DNA of 64,000 nucleotides from an uncultured Acidobacteriota bacterium (GCA_937859595.1 CALMAH010000016.1:1-64000), one strand, 5' to 3'. Counted from the first letter of the stretch, positions 16,338-24,152 are shown. Numbers and translations: made by a program. The notes: a model not told the origin generated them from the sequence alone.

Positions 16338-16736
16338 ATGGCAGAAAATGACAGAAAAAGAAAAAAACCGACCTATGAAGCGCGGACCGAAAAAGCACTC
16401 GCCGCGCTTCTTCGGTCGGGATCCGTCGCCGCCGCCGCTCGGTCATCGGGTATTCCCGAACGATCGCTCTACAGAATGCTTAATGACCCCGAGTTCTCAG
16501 GTGTTCTACGGGAGCGACGCCAGCGGGCTGCCGAAGCGTCTGTCGGCCTCGTTCAGGCCGCAAGCGATCAGGCTATTGCAACCCTGCTTCGTTTGATCGC
16601 TTGCGGCAAGCCCGCGATCGAGGCTCGTTCAGCGTCCTATATCCTGGCACATTTTCGCTGGTCCCAAGAGAATGACATAGCGGCAAGACTGGAGACCCTT
16701 GAACATGCGATCTTCGGCGCTAAGAAATCGTCTTAA
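16338..16736 (+). CDS. Small-terminase-like helix-turn-helix protein
   Basis: 132 residues. After a basic start (MAENDRKRKKPTYEARTEKAL), residues about 18-55 form an HTH of the type found in terminase small subunits and related phage proteins (ALLRSGSVAAAARSSGIPERSLYRMLNDPEF), followed by long helices (about 60-125). Terminase small subunits recognise packaging sites; satellites such as PICIs carry their own copy to redirect a helper's packaging. No large subunit lies in the element. The HTH is clear, but terS identity is inferred and a transcription regulator remains possible. Confidence 0.5.
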   Translation: MAENDRKRKKPTYEARTEKALAALLRSGSVAAAARSSGIPERSLYRMLNDPEFSGVLRERRQRAAEASVGLVQAASDQAIATLLRLIACGKPAIEARSASYILAHFRWSQENDIAARLETLEHAIFGAKKSS

Positions 16737-16959
16737 AAAGATCGAGAGCGGCCTGCGCGGGATGGCTTTTGGCGGCTGCGATCACCCGACCCGCATTCTT
16801 ATGCCGCCGGGAAGCTTTCTTTCCGCGCCTGAAGAGGTGTTGAATCAAGATCTTATCTCGGCGGCACAAGAAGACCCGAAGCGAAGATGCAACGCTTGCG
16901 GCTTGAGCCTGTACCGCCGGGCTGAGCGGCCCGAGCCGTTCGAATTGCACGAGATCTAA
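16705..16959 (+). CDS. Small protein with zinc-ribbon-like motif
   Basis: 84 residues from the ATG at 16705, overlapping the preceding gene by 32 nt. It contains CDH at about residues 25-27 and CNACG at about 62-66, a CxH...CxxC arrangement that could bind zinc. Its stop codon overlaps, on the opposite strand, the stop codon of the XRE repressor (16956-16959), showing tight packing. Possibly a DNA- or RNA-binding accessory of the terminase-like protein; function unknown. Confidence 0.5.
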   Translation: MRSSALRNRLKKIESGLRGMAFGGCDHPTRILMPPGSFLSAPEEVLNQDLISAAQEDPKRRCNACGLSLYRRAERPEPFELHEI

Positions 16960-17135
16960 TTTTTCTTTACATTTTTCTTTACAGACTTTAACGCGAGTTC
17001 GAGAAACGGCGGGATAGCCACTTCGCCGCGTTCCCATCTGGCGACGGTGTTTGCGGCGACGCCGAGTTTCCGGGCCAGCTCTTCCTGAGTGTAGCCGAGC
17101 TCCGTTCGTTTGGCCTTCAAAGCAGATCCTTCCAT
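16956..17135 (-). CDS. XRE/Cro-CI-type repressor
   Basis: A 59-residue protein read on the minus strand from the ATG at 17135, shorter than usual gene-finder limits. It is a single XRE-type HTH: KAKRTELGYTQEELARKLGV then AANTVARWERGEVAIPP, with a Lys/Asn-rich tail. No oligomerisation or peptidase domain is present, so it resembles Cro more than full CI. It is divergent from the three-gene operon at 17271-18084, and the region between holds three matching palindromic operators. It is likely to repress that operon and itself, acting as the lysogeny switch of the element. Confidence 0.85.
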   Translation of the reverse strand: MEGSALKAKRTELGYTQEELARKLGVAANTVARWERGEVAIPPFLELALKSVKKNVKKN

Positions 17136-17143
17136 CTTTACCT

Positions 17144-17243
17144 ATTATACACCCTGTACTGTCACGCATCCAAGACCGGTTCGGCGACCTTTTTTATCAA
17201 CTATACAGACTGTGTTGACAGAACGATATACAGGCTGTATAGT
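17144..17243 (+). promoter_or_regulatory. Divergent promoters with three repressor operators
   Basis: Three 15-bp sites share a palindromic core: TATACACCCTGTACT (17146-17160), TATACAGACTGTGTT (17202-17216) and the near-perfect TATACAGGCTGTATA (17227-17241). A rightward promoter, TTGACA (17215-17220), 17-bp spacer, TATAGT (17238-17243), is overlapped by the second and third sites. A leftward promoter, TATAAT (17149-17144) with TTGGAT 18 bp upstream (17173-17168), is overlapped by the first site. This is the layout of an autoregulated phage-type switch. Confidence 0.8.
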
Positions 17244-17270
17244 TATATATGGCAGGAGGTTTTTTTAAAG

Positions 17271-17489
17271 ATGAGAAAACAAACACCGGCGGCAGTTTAT
17301 TTCAACAGAAAGATCAAGGACCGGGACATCGAGATCAAGCGGCTTAATGGAAGGATCGACCGCCTGGAAAGTTTCGTCCGTTCGGGCGAACGCCACCCGG
17401 ATCTTTTCCGCGATCTCGATCGCCTAAAGCAGCAGAAACGCCGTCTGCAAGACGAATGTGCAAGGTACTTGAACAGGATCGGTAGATAG
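17271..17489 (+). CDS. Small coiled-coil protein under repressor control
   Basis: 72 residues, first gene of the operon driven by the operator-controlled promoter, with AGGAGG at about 17254-17259. Predicted as one long charged coiled coil (DIEIKRLNGRIDRLESFV, then DLDRLKQQKRRLQDECARYL). In satellites, genes in this position often modify the helper phage or excision; nothing in the sequence says which. Function unknown. Confidence 0.6.
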   Translation: MRKQTPAAVYFNRKIKDRDIEIKRLNGRIDRLESFVRSGERHPDLFRDLDRLKQQKRRLQDECARYLNRIGR

Positions 17490-17501
17490 GAAGACGGGGA
17501 C

Positions 17502-17750
17502 ATGAACACACGATCAAACGAGACAAGTAATTCCTTTTGTTATTCCGTCCCGAAGAAGACCGCGATCGGGACGGTCGAGGTGACTACGCCTTCCGGTCCT
17601 CGAACGGTACTTATAGGAAGGAGCGACTTCGAAGGCTTCTGTGCGGCTACGGTTATAAACGGGTCGATCTGGTTTGAGACGGCCTGGACCGGCTTGGACG
17701 CACTGCTTTTGTTGGTAGAAAGGTTGAACAGTAAAAACGGAGAAAGATGA
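17502..17750 (+). CDS. Small element protein, unknown function
   Basis: 82 residues, starting 12 nt after the previous gene and ending 1 nt before the next, so part of the same operon. Residue pattern suggests a small alpha/beta domain (IGTVEVTTPSGPRTVLIGRSDFEGFCAA, WFETAWTGLDALLLLVERL). No family recognised. Confidence 0.55.
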   Translation: MNTRSNETSNSFCYSVPKKTAIGTVEVTTPSGPRTVLIGRSDFEGFCAATVINGSIWFETAWTGLDALLLLVERLNSKNGER

Positions 17751-17751
17751 A

Positions 17752-18084
17752 ATGCGAAGAAAACCAAGAAACATCACTATTCCATTCGATGCCTACTCTC
17801 GGGAGGGCCGCGAATTCTTTGTGCGACAGCTGTTTTACGAAGCCGAGATTGGCTACTCGTCTGACGCAGTAGTCATCAAGCTCGCCCAAAGCGTTATAAA
17901 GGTGCTGCTCGACATGTACTGCGAGGGCGAAGACGCAAGCTTGGAAGATCTGCAAAAGCACGGCCTTCCGATCGCGAGCCATGTCCAGCACGTTGAAACT
18001 CGCACGCTGCTCGAGAGCCTTTACAACCAAATGCAGGTGACCGTCCTTGCGGTCGAGCGTATGAACCCCCAGCTTAAATCATGA
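17752..18084 (+). CDS. Element protein, last gene of the repressor-controlled operon
   Basis: 110 residues starting 1 nt after the preceding stop. Basic N-terminus (MRRKPRNITIPFDAYSREG) then mostly helical. It ends 24 bp before the right-hand GTTGGGAAA pair and just before a hairpin terminator. No family recognised. As the distal gene of the switched operon it is a candidate for an excision or helper-interaction function. Confidence 0.55.
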   Translation: MRRKPRNITIPFDAYSREGREFFVRQLFYEAEIGYSSDAVVIKLAQSVIKVLLDMYCEGEDASLEDLQKHGLPIASHVQHVETRTLLESLYNQMQVTVLAVERMNPQLKS

Positions 18085-18108
18085 GGCGCGGCCGCGTCTC
18101 GGGAAAAA

Positions 18109-18129
18109 GTTGGGAAACGGGTTGGGAAA
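18109..18129 (+). promoter_or_regulatory. Two direct GTTGGGAAA repeats, candidate integrase arm sites (right)
   Basis: GTTGGGAAA at 18109-18117 and 18121-18129, 12 bp apart and in the same orientation as the left-end set; the flanking GGAAAAA is also shared. Located 67 bp inside the right att repeat, they fit integrase arm-type binding sites. Confidence 0.6.
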
Positions 18130-18132
18130 CAG

Positions 18133-18160
18133 AGAGCCGGGCTCTATGTCCGGCTCTTCT
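18133..18160. terminator. Hairpin at element right end
   Basis: AGAGCCGG (18133-18140) pairs with CCGGCTCT (18149-18156) and is followed by TCTCTT, ending the 17271-18084 operon. On the other strand it lies 40 nt beyond the tRNA-Arg 3' end and could also stop that transcript. Confidence 0.55.
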
Positions 18161-18195
18161 CTTGCGCGTAAACGCTACCATCGTTGAGGTTATTT

Positions 18196-18242
18196 TGGTA
18201 CACCCTGCAGGACTCAAACCTGCGACCTTCTGATCCGAAGTC
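18196..18242. repeat. attR within tRNA-Arg
   Basis: Right copy of the 47-bp exact repeat, forming the anticodon-loop-to-CCA part of the intact tRNA. Identity with 8594-8640 ends exactly at the CCA on one side and at the anticodon stem on the other. Confidence 0.92.
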
Positions 18243-18272
18243 AGACGCTCTATTCAACTGAGCTAAGGGTGC
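18196..18272 (-). tRNA. tRNA-Arg (anticodon TCG)
   Basis: 77 nt on the minus strand including an encoded CCA. The acceptor GCACCCT pairs with AGGGTGT; the anticodon stem TCTGA/TCAGA holds the loop CTTCGGA with anticodon TCG, reading CGA; the T-loop is TTTGAGT-like. The element has kept the gene intact by regenerating its 3' half. Confidence 0.95.
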
Positions 18273-18443
18273 ACGCCTTTCGAATAATGTTAAGGTGTGC
18301 GGGTATATTTTGCAACCTAGTTCTATGCGTCAAAGGAGAATTGCAAAGTAAGCAGCACCTGCTCGGAAGCTAGGATAGACAAAGCTATCCCGCTAATGAC
18401 ATCATGCGTGTTTATTTGTGATCTAAAAGGAACATTAATTTGT

Positions 18444-18902
18444 CTATCGGGTGTCGGTTCCTGTATTAGCCGGCTGTTTTTGAAGCACTTCTCGGATATA
18501 TTCGATCACTAATTCAATTGCTTCGGGATGAAGCTTTTCTTTGAATGAGGGCATACCTTTATCCGCTTTGCCTTCGATGGCAGTTTGTAATATATCCTCG
18601 TCAGACATTTTTCTTACTTTTTCACCCGTCAGGTCTGCCGGGCTGAGCTTCTTTCCTTGTATCTCTACCTCGCCACCGATACCGCTTTCTTTGTGGCATT
18701 GGGCACAGTTGACCTTAAACATCGTTTTTCCCGCTTCGAGCGGAATGGCGATCTCCGGCAGCGGAGTGGGGCTTGTCGATGGTGTCGATGACACATTCCT
18801 AGATTCGCCACCGGCGACACCGGTATTTGTGGCCCGATGGGCGCAAGCCGCAAAGACAATCGAAACAAAGATCAAAACCGTGAAAGATCTAAGTAGATCC
18901 AT
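18444..18902 (-). CDS. c-type cytochrome lipoprotein
   Basis: 152 residues: a lipoprotein signal with lipidated Cys20 (VFAAC), a Ser/Thr/Pro linker to about 50, then a single monohaem cytochrome c domain. The haem motif CAQCH is at residues 66-70, and a Met in KGMPSF is the likely distal ligand. It would be anchored to the periplasmic face and carry electrons; partners are not in the window, though the haem-attachment machinery ccsA/resB lies 9 kb away. It resembles the cbb3-type/class I cytochrome modules. Confidence 0.9.
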   Translation of the reverse strand: MDLLRSFTVLIFVSIVFAACAHRATNTGVAGGESRNVSSTPSTSPTPLPEIAIPLEAGKTMFKVNCAQCHKESGIGGEVEIQGKKLSPADLTGEKVRKMSDEDILQTAIEGKADKGMPSFKEKLHPEAIELVIEYIREVLQKQPANTGTDTR

Positions 18903-19001
18903 TCATGTTGCTCCTTAAACAATTGATTTGAAAACGTAAGGAGTTTAACGTAAGAATTAACGCATTTTCAATTGCCTGTGTTTTTTTATGGTGCTATCTC
19001 G

Positions 19002-20420
19002 ATGGAACAAAAGAAGATATTGATAGGCGGCCAATGGATCAAAGGCGGAGGGTCGATTACTGTAAGCTCGCCGCACAGCGGTGAACCGCTCGCGGAAGTT
19101 GCTTCGGCAGACGCAAATGAATTGAGCCAGGCAGTAGAAAACTCGCTTTCTGCCGCGGGCGAGATGCGTCGGCTCGCCCGCTTTGAGACCGCAAATGGCC
19201 TGCGGAAATTAGCCGCCGGCATCGAAAGTCGAAAAACCGAATTCATAGATTCGATCGTTGCTGAATCCGCAAAGCCGGTTCGCTATGCTCGCGGCGAGGT
19301 CAATCGGGCGATCGCGACTTTTTCCTGGGCGGCGGGAGAGGCTGAAAGATCTTCGGGCGAGGTTGTGCCGGTCGATACTCAGCCGCCCGGGCGCGGAAAG
19401 GCTGCATACACCATGCGAATCCCCCGAGGCGTCATCTACGGCATCACGCCTTTTAATTTTCCACTCAATCTGGTTGCTCATAAGGTGGCGCCGGCCCTAG
19501 CTTCGGGGAATTCGATCATAATCAAGCCGAGCGACCGAACGCCGCTTACGTCGCTGCTGCTCGGCGAGGTCTTTATGGAAAGCGGCCTGCCTCTGGCGGC
19601 ATTGCAAGTAGTTCCGATGGATGTGAAACATATCGACGCGGTTTACACGGACGAGCGGATAAAGATGATCTCCTTTACGGGCAGTGCGCCAATAGGCTGG
19701 GCTATAAAAGCAAAGGCGGCGAAGAAATTCGTTACGCTGGAGCTGGGCGGAAATGCCGCTGTAATAGTGGACGAAACGGCAGATGTTGAGGATTCGTTGA
19801 AGAAGAGCCTTGTAGGGGCCTTTGCCTATTCCGGGCAGGTCTGTATCTCTGTCCAGCGGTTGTATATACATGAAAAGCTCTTTGAAACATGGACAAGCCG
19901 GTTCGTTGAAGGGGCGGCAAAGTTGAAAAAAGGCGACCCGGCAGATGAGGAGACGCAGCTAAACGTAATGATCGACGAGGCTGCGGCAAAACGTGCGGAA
20001 GAGTGGATCGGCGAGGCGATAGATCATGGTGCACGGCTTTTATGCGGCGGCGGACGGAAAGGGAAGATGCTCGATGCTGCTGTCCTGACAAATACGACGC
20101 CGGAAATGAAGGTCGTTGCCGAGGAGGCCTTTGCACCATTGGCGGTCGTTGAGCCGTTTTCACGGTTTGAAGATGCGGTCGAGATGGCAAACCACGGAAA
20201 ATACGGCCTGCAGGCGGGGGTATTTTCCCGCGATCTCGGCAATGTAGAGTATGCCGCCGAAAATCTGGAATATGGCGGCGTGATAATAAACGACGTGCCG
20301 ACGTTTCGCGTGGACAATATGCCCTACGGCGGGGTAAAAGACAGCGGTTTTGGCCGCGAAGGCGTCCGCTATGCTATGGAAGAGATGACCGAGCCGCGGC
20401 TGATAGTCACACAGACCTAA
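19002..20420 (+). CDS. NAD(P)-dependent aldehyde dehydrogenase
   Basis: Oxidises an aldehyde to its acid. 472 residues from the ATG at 19002; an upstream TTG would add ten poor residues. Conserved catalytic Asn152 (FNFPLN), Glu247 (LELGG) and nucleophile Cys281 (GQVCISVQR) are all present, as is the cofactor loop FTGSAPIG (about 225-232). The QVCISVQR context is that of the lactaldehyde/phosphonate/succinate-semialdehyde-like clade, but the substrate cannot be told. Its stop overlaps, on the opposite strand, the end of the next gene by 4 nt. Confidence 0.92.
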   Translation: MEQKKILIGGQWIKGGGSITVSSPHSGEPLAEVASADANELSQAVENSLSAAGEMRRLARFETANGLRKLAAGIESRKTEFIDSIVAESAKPVRYARGEVNRAIATFSWAAGEAERSSGEVVPVDTQPPGRGKAAYTMRIPRGVIYGITPFNFPLNLVAHKVAPALASGNSIIIKPSDRTPLTSLLLGEVFMESGLPLAALQVVPMDVKHIDAVYTDERIKMISFTGSAPIGWAIKAKAAKKFVTLELGGNAAVIVDETADVEDSLKKSLVGAFAYSGQVCISVQRLYIHEKLFETWTSRFVEGAAKLKKGDPADEETQLNVMIDEAAAKRAEEWIGEAIDHGARLLCGGGRKGKMLDAAVLTNTTPEMKVVAEEAFAPLAVVEPFSRFEDAVEMANHGKYGLQAGVFSRDLGNVEYAAENLEYGGVIINDVPTFRVDNMPYGGVKDSGFGREGVRYAMEEMTEPRLIVTQT

Positions 20421-20983
20421 GCACTTTCTTCGGCACCACGTTTGCCGACGGCCGCCATTGCGATAAGCGGCAGAAGTATAAATTGTCCGAGCGCGGCGTA
20501 AAGTCCGGGAGCCATAGCTGCGGCAAGATATTCGCTAAAACCCTGACTGACAGCTCCGGTCGAAAAGACCACCAGCAGAAAGACGATCCGGCCTGTGACG
20601 AGCGCAATACCTACGGAAAGAAATAGATTGAGCCCAAATGCCTGTCGCATCACGCCCGCGACAAGGCCGTAAGCTGCCAATTCGACTGTCATCGAGGGCA
20701 GGATGTGCGGCAAAGGCATACCCGAAACGGCAAAGCTGAGTATCGGGGCTAAGAGCCCCGCGGCCAGTCCCGACCGCCAGCCGTAAATAAGCCCTATCAG
20801 AAGGATAGGCCAGTGCATCGGCAACAGGCTGCGCACCGGAAGGCCGGCAAGATGTGCTGCCACCGGCAGCACGAAAGACGCCGAAACCAGCAGGAGCAAC
20901 TGGACGGTTACGGGCACCACTCCCCAGGCGGGAAGCGTTAGGGACTGCGACGATCTTTCTTCAACAACTGCTGTATCTGCCAT
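20417..20983 (-). CDS. ECF transporter S component-like membrane protein
   Basis: 188 residues with about six hydrophobic helices. The pattern LPMHWPILLIGLIYGWRSG followed by LSFAVSGMPLPHILPSM and ELAAYGLVAG is typical of ECF-type S components, the substrate-binding membrane subunits that dock onto shared energising modules for vitamins or metals. No A, A' or T components are in the window, which fits a group II ECF system. Substrate unknown. Convergent with the aldehyde dehydrogenase. Confidence 0.75.
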   Translation of the reverse strand: MADTAVVEERSSQSLTLPAWGVVPVTVQLLLLVSASFVLPVAAHLAGLPVRSLLPMHWPILLIGLIYGWRSGLAAGLLAPILSFAVSGMPLPHILPSMTVELAAYGLVAGVMRQAFGLNLFLSVGIALVTGRIVFLLVVFSTGAVSQGFSEYLAAAMAPGLYAALGQFILLPLIAMAAVGKRGAEESA

Positions 20984-21257
20984 CTAAGATTTTTTCCTCA
21001 ACGATATTTTTCGGTAATAGTAACACAGAGGCCCAGCGAATTGTCCTGTCCGAAGTTACCTTTTTTGCAAAAACTCGGCTTGCCGGAGGATCCGGGATCA
21101 GACGAGGAGTTTATCCCGTTTCCCGTTGTTTTAGGGCGCTCACGGGTTTGGGGCGGAGAGCGGTCAGGGGGTTGTATCGGGGAAAGTAATCTCGCGGGCG
21201 TGATGCGATCGGCCCCGTGGTTTCGGAGTTACGGGCGTTCGCGCTATATTCACCTTG

Positions 21258-23660
21258 ATGAAAACGTATCTTTTAGCAATTCTTTCCGCGGCGTTTATCT
21301 TTGTTTCCAATGCTGCGGCCGCATTTGGGCAAACGACTGCTAATGAGGTCAAGCTTATTGGCCTCAAGGAAAATGTAACGGTAACGCGTGACGCGAGGTC
21401 TATTCCGTACATCTCGGCCCAAAACGATGCGGACCTCTATTTTGTCCAGGGGTACGTTACGGCCAGCGACCGGCTCTGGCAGATGGACCTGTTGCGGCGG
21501 GTGGCCCGAGGCGAGTCGGCGGAGATATTTGGCAAGACGACGCTTGAAGAGGACAAACGATGGCGGAGGTTCGGGTTTGTACAGGTTGCAGAGGAGAGCC
21601 TAAAGTACATGGATCCCGAACTCCGCTCTGCCCTGGAAAACTACGCTCGCGGGGTGAATGCGTATATAGGGTCGCTCGATGCGAAGACGCTGCCGATAGA
21701 ATTCCAGATCCTGCAATACAAACCGAGGGAATGGACGCCGGCCGACACCGTGATGATAGGCAAGATACTCGCCGAGGCCTTAAGCAGTACTTATCAGACC
21801 GATCTCCTGCTCGCTGCGCTGCAGGGAATCGATAGGGCGAGGTTAGACGACCTGAACAACGCAGTAACGCCGTATGATGTCATCCTATTTGGGAAAGACT
21901 CTGAGAAGCCCGCAGGTAATCATGCGAAGAAGCACACAGAGGGAGCGAATAAGAGTGATGCCAACGTGTCATTGAACCACCCGGGATCTGAATCGGATGC
22001 CAACTTGTTGAACTCTTTACTAGCTGCGGCAAATTACGACCTGGAAACAAGAGAGAGGTCGCTGCGGCGGGTCGGTCTTTACGCGGAGGAGCTTGCGGCC
22101 AGCAACAATTGGGTCATCTCAGGCAAACGGACCGCGGACGGCAAACCGATACTGGCGAATGACCCTCATCTACGGGCTTCGGCGCCGGGTATTTGGTACT
22201 TGACGCACATCTCGACACCGGAGATGCGGGTCTCGGGTGTGACCTTTCCGGGCGCACCGGGTATCGTGCTTGGTCATAACGAACATATCGCGTGGGGTGG
22301 AACGAATGTGGGGCCGGACGTACAGGACGTCTATAGAGAGACATTCAACGAGAAAGGGGAATACAAGACGCCGGACGGCTGGGCGATGCCTACGATCAGA
22401 AAAGAGGAGATCCGATATCGTGCGAACCCGCTCAGCCCGGAGCTAAGCAGCGAGACGCTTGAGGTTACGGTCACGCGCAACGGGCCGATCGTGATCGAAC
22501 GAGACGGGGTGCGATATGCTCTCCGTTGGACCGCGGCTGACCCGAAGAACATAGATCTCAACGCGTTCCACTCGCTGAACCGGGCAAAGGATTGGAACGA
22601 TCTCAAGCGAAGTCTCGCGGACTATGGCGGGCCAATGCAGAACTTCATTTATGCGGATACGAGTGGCAACATTGGCTGGTACGCGGCGGGAAAGGTCCCG
22701 CTGAGACGCAAGGGAGACGGCTCGCTGCCTTATGACGGCTCGACTAGCGACGGGGACTGGGTCGGGTATATACCGTTTGAGGAATTGCCAAACCTTTACA
22801 ATCCGCCGGCGGGGTTCATCATGACCGCAAATCAGCGGATAACCGGGACGGACTATAAATATCCTCAGTTGGTCCGCGCTTTCGCCCCGCCTTGGCGTGC
22901 TCGCCGACTCCAGGACCTACTTTCAAAAGATACAAAAGCTACGATGGATTCGACATCGGCGGCCCAGCACGATGTGATGAATATACCGCTCTCGATGTTG
23001 GCGAAAGAGATAGTAGAGATGAAGGCGGCTTCGGCCGAGAATCTGAAGGTGATCGGTGATTGGGATGGCCGGATGACGCCCGACTCGAAGGCAGCTCTGC
23101 TGGTAAATGAGATACGGATGTGTGCGGCAAGTAAGATGTCCGAAGCGTTCAAGCCGATCCCGGCCTCATGGATCAGGGAAGGGATATTGCACTGGGCGGT
23201 AGCTGAAAGATCGGCAAGATGGCTGCCTGAAGGGTACAAGGACCACGCGGGGCTTCTTCGTACCTGCAGTGACGGCAGCGATGACGTGTTTGAGAAGCGA
23301 TTCGGAGCCGACCGCTCGAAATGGGTGTGGGGAAGTGTTTCGGTAGCAAGATTTCCCCATCCGCTTGCACAGGTTCCGCTGATCGGAGCTCAATTTGCCA
23401 CGCCCAATGTACCGATCGCCGGGAGCGGGCAGACGCCGAATGTAGCGTCGGGGGGGTCTATGAGGTTGATAGCGTCACCAGGGAACTGGGACGCAACTCG
23501 CCTTGTGATCCCCTTGGGGCAAAGCGGGGACCCTCGCTCGCCGTTCTACAAAGACCAATTCGAGCAATGGAATACAGGTGCACCGGCGGTGTTTCCGTTC
23601 TCGGCAGAAGCGGTCAGAAGATCTGCCGTCGGCAAGACGGTATTTTCACCGGGGAATTGA
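21258..23660 (+). CDS. Penicillin acylase family amidohydrolase
   Basis: 800 residues with a signal peptide (to about residue 24, FGQ). It is a two-chain N-terminal-nucleophile hydrolase: an alpha part, a spacer and a beta part starting at Ser282 in AASNNWVISG, where autocleavage exposes the catalytic serine. The later HNEHIAWGGTN and NNxG-type segments match the family. Members hydrolyse amide bonds of penicillins, acyl-homoserine lactones or other N-acyl amides in the periplasm; substrate is not predictable. The spacer at about 213-250 is unusually polar (His/Lys/Ser-rich). Confidence 0.93.
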   Translation: MKTYLLAILSAAFIFVSNAAAAFGQTTANEVKLIGLKENVTVTRDARSIPYISAQNDADLYFVQGYVTASDRLWQMDLLRRVARGESAEIFGKTTLEEDKRWRRFGFVQVAEESLKYMDPELRSALENYARGVNAYIGSLDAKTLPIEFQILQYKPREWTPADTVMIGKILAEALSSTYQTDLLLAALQGIDRARLDDLNNAVTPYDVILFGKDSEKPAGNHAKKHTEGANKSDANVSLNHPGSESDANLLNSLLAAANYDLETRERSLRRVGLYAEELAASNNWVISGKRTADGKPILANDPHLRASAPGIWYLTHISTPEMRVSGVTFPGAPGIVLGHNEHIAWGGTNVGPDVQDVYRETFNEKGEYKTPDGWAMPTIRKEEIRYRANPLSPELSSETLEVTVTRNGPIVIERDGVRYALRWTAADPKNIDLNAFHSLNRAKDWNDLKRSLADYGGPMQNFIYADTSGNIGWYAAGKVPLRRKGDGSLPYDGSTSDGDWVGYIPFEELPNLYNPPAGFIMTANQRITGTDYKYPQLVRAFAPPWRARRLQDLLSKDTKATMDSTSAAQHDVMNIPLSMLAKEIVEMKAASAENLKVIGDWDGRMTPDSKAALLVNEIRMCAASKMSEAFKPIPASWIREGILHWAVAERSARWLPEGYKDHAGLLRTCSDGSDDVFEKRFGADRSKWVWGSVSVARFPHPLAQVPLIGAQFATPNVPIAGSGQTPNVASGGSMRLIASPGNWDATRLVIPLGQSGDPRSPFYKDQFEQWNTGAPAVFPFSAEAVRRSAVGKTVFSPGN

Positions 23661-23669
23661 ATTCCGGGG

Positions 23670-24152
23670 CTATTTTGGTGGCGAGTGATGAGCCAGAAAA
23701 TCTTCGAGAATAATTGCGGCGGCTTCGCTGTCGACCAGCTTTTCAGATTCTTCCTTTGAAACGCCTTGAGACCAAAGACGGCCTTTTGCCTCGTAGCTGG
23801 TTACGCGTTCATCATGGAGGTAGACAGGAATGTCGAGCGAAAGCGTGAGTTTTCGAGCAATGTCGCGTGCCTCGGCAGACATCTCGGTTTCCGAATCGTC
23901 GGTAGCGAGCGGCAAACCTATAATGATGGCGACGGCATCAAACCCGGCAATGAGGTTCTTGATCTTAAGAAGCGTTTTTTTCCAGGACGATCTTTCGATC
24001 CTGGGCAGCGGACGGGCCACGGTGCGTGTCTCGTCTGTTACGGCGACACCGATCTTCTTGGTTCCGGGATCAATGGCGATGAGCCGTCCTGGGCCTGAAA
24101 ATCGTTTGATATGCTGAAAATTTGCAGTTTTCGTCGTTTCTTTTTCTTGCAC
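23670..24152 (-). CDS. ruvX: Putative pre-16S rRNA nuclease/Holliday junction resolvase YqgF
   Basis: 160 residues of the YqgF/RuvX RNase H-like family. Residues 23-40 (RLIAIDPGTKKIGVAVTD) carry the first catalytic Asp, GLPLATDDSETE is the central loop with a conserved pattern, and VDSEAAAIILEDFL near the C-terminus carries the final acidic residue. It processes the 5' end of 16S rRNA precursor in E. coli; a resolvase role was proposed earlier. Convergent with the acylase gene, with a 9-nt gap. The first 20 residues are poorly conserved, so the start may lie downstream. Confidence 0.93.
   Translation of the reverse strand: MQEKETTKTANFQHIKRFSGPGRLIAIDPGTKKIGVAVTDETRTVARPLPRIERSSWKKTLLKIKNLIAGFDAVAIIIGLPLATDDSETEMSAEARDIARKLTLSLDIPVYLHDERVTSYEAKGRLWSQGVSKEESEKLVDSEAAAIILEDFLAHHSPPK

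Larger units (their letters stand above)
8594..18242. mobile_element. PICI-like integrative element in tRNA-Arg(TCG)
   Basis: A 47-bp exact direct repeat (8594-8640 and 18196-18242) frames this element; the right copy is the 3' part of an intact tRNA-Arg, the left copy is a displaced tRNA fragment. The unit length between repeats is 9602 bp. Contents in order: integrase, unknown gene, excisionase-like HTH, replication initiator with internal iterons, two small genes, a tape-measure-like protein, five small genes including a small-terminase-like protein, an XRE repressor on the opposite strand, an operator region and three small genes. No capsid, portal, large terminase, lysis or conjugation genes were recognised. 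It is best read as a phage satellite. Confidence 0.85.

Noticed and set aside
8594..18242. Intact prophage or conjugative element
   Set aside because: No capsid, portal, large terminase, lysis, relaxase or type IV secretion gene was found in the 9.6 kb.
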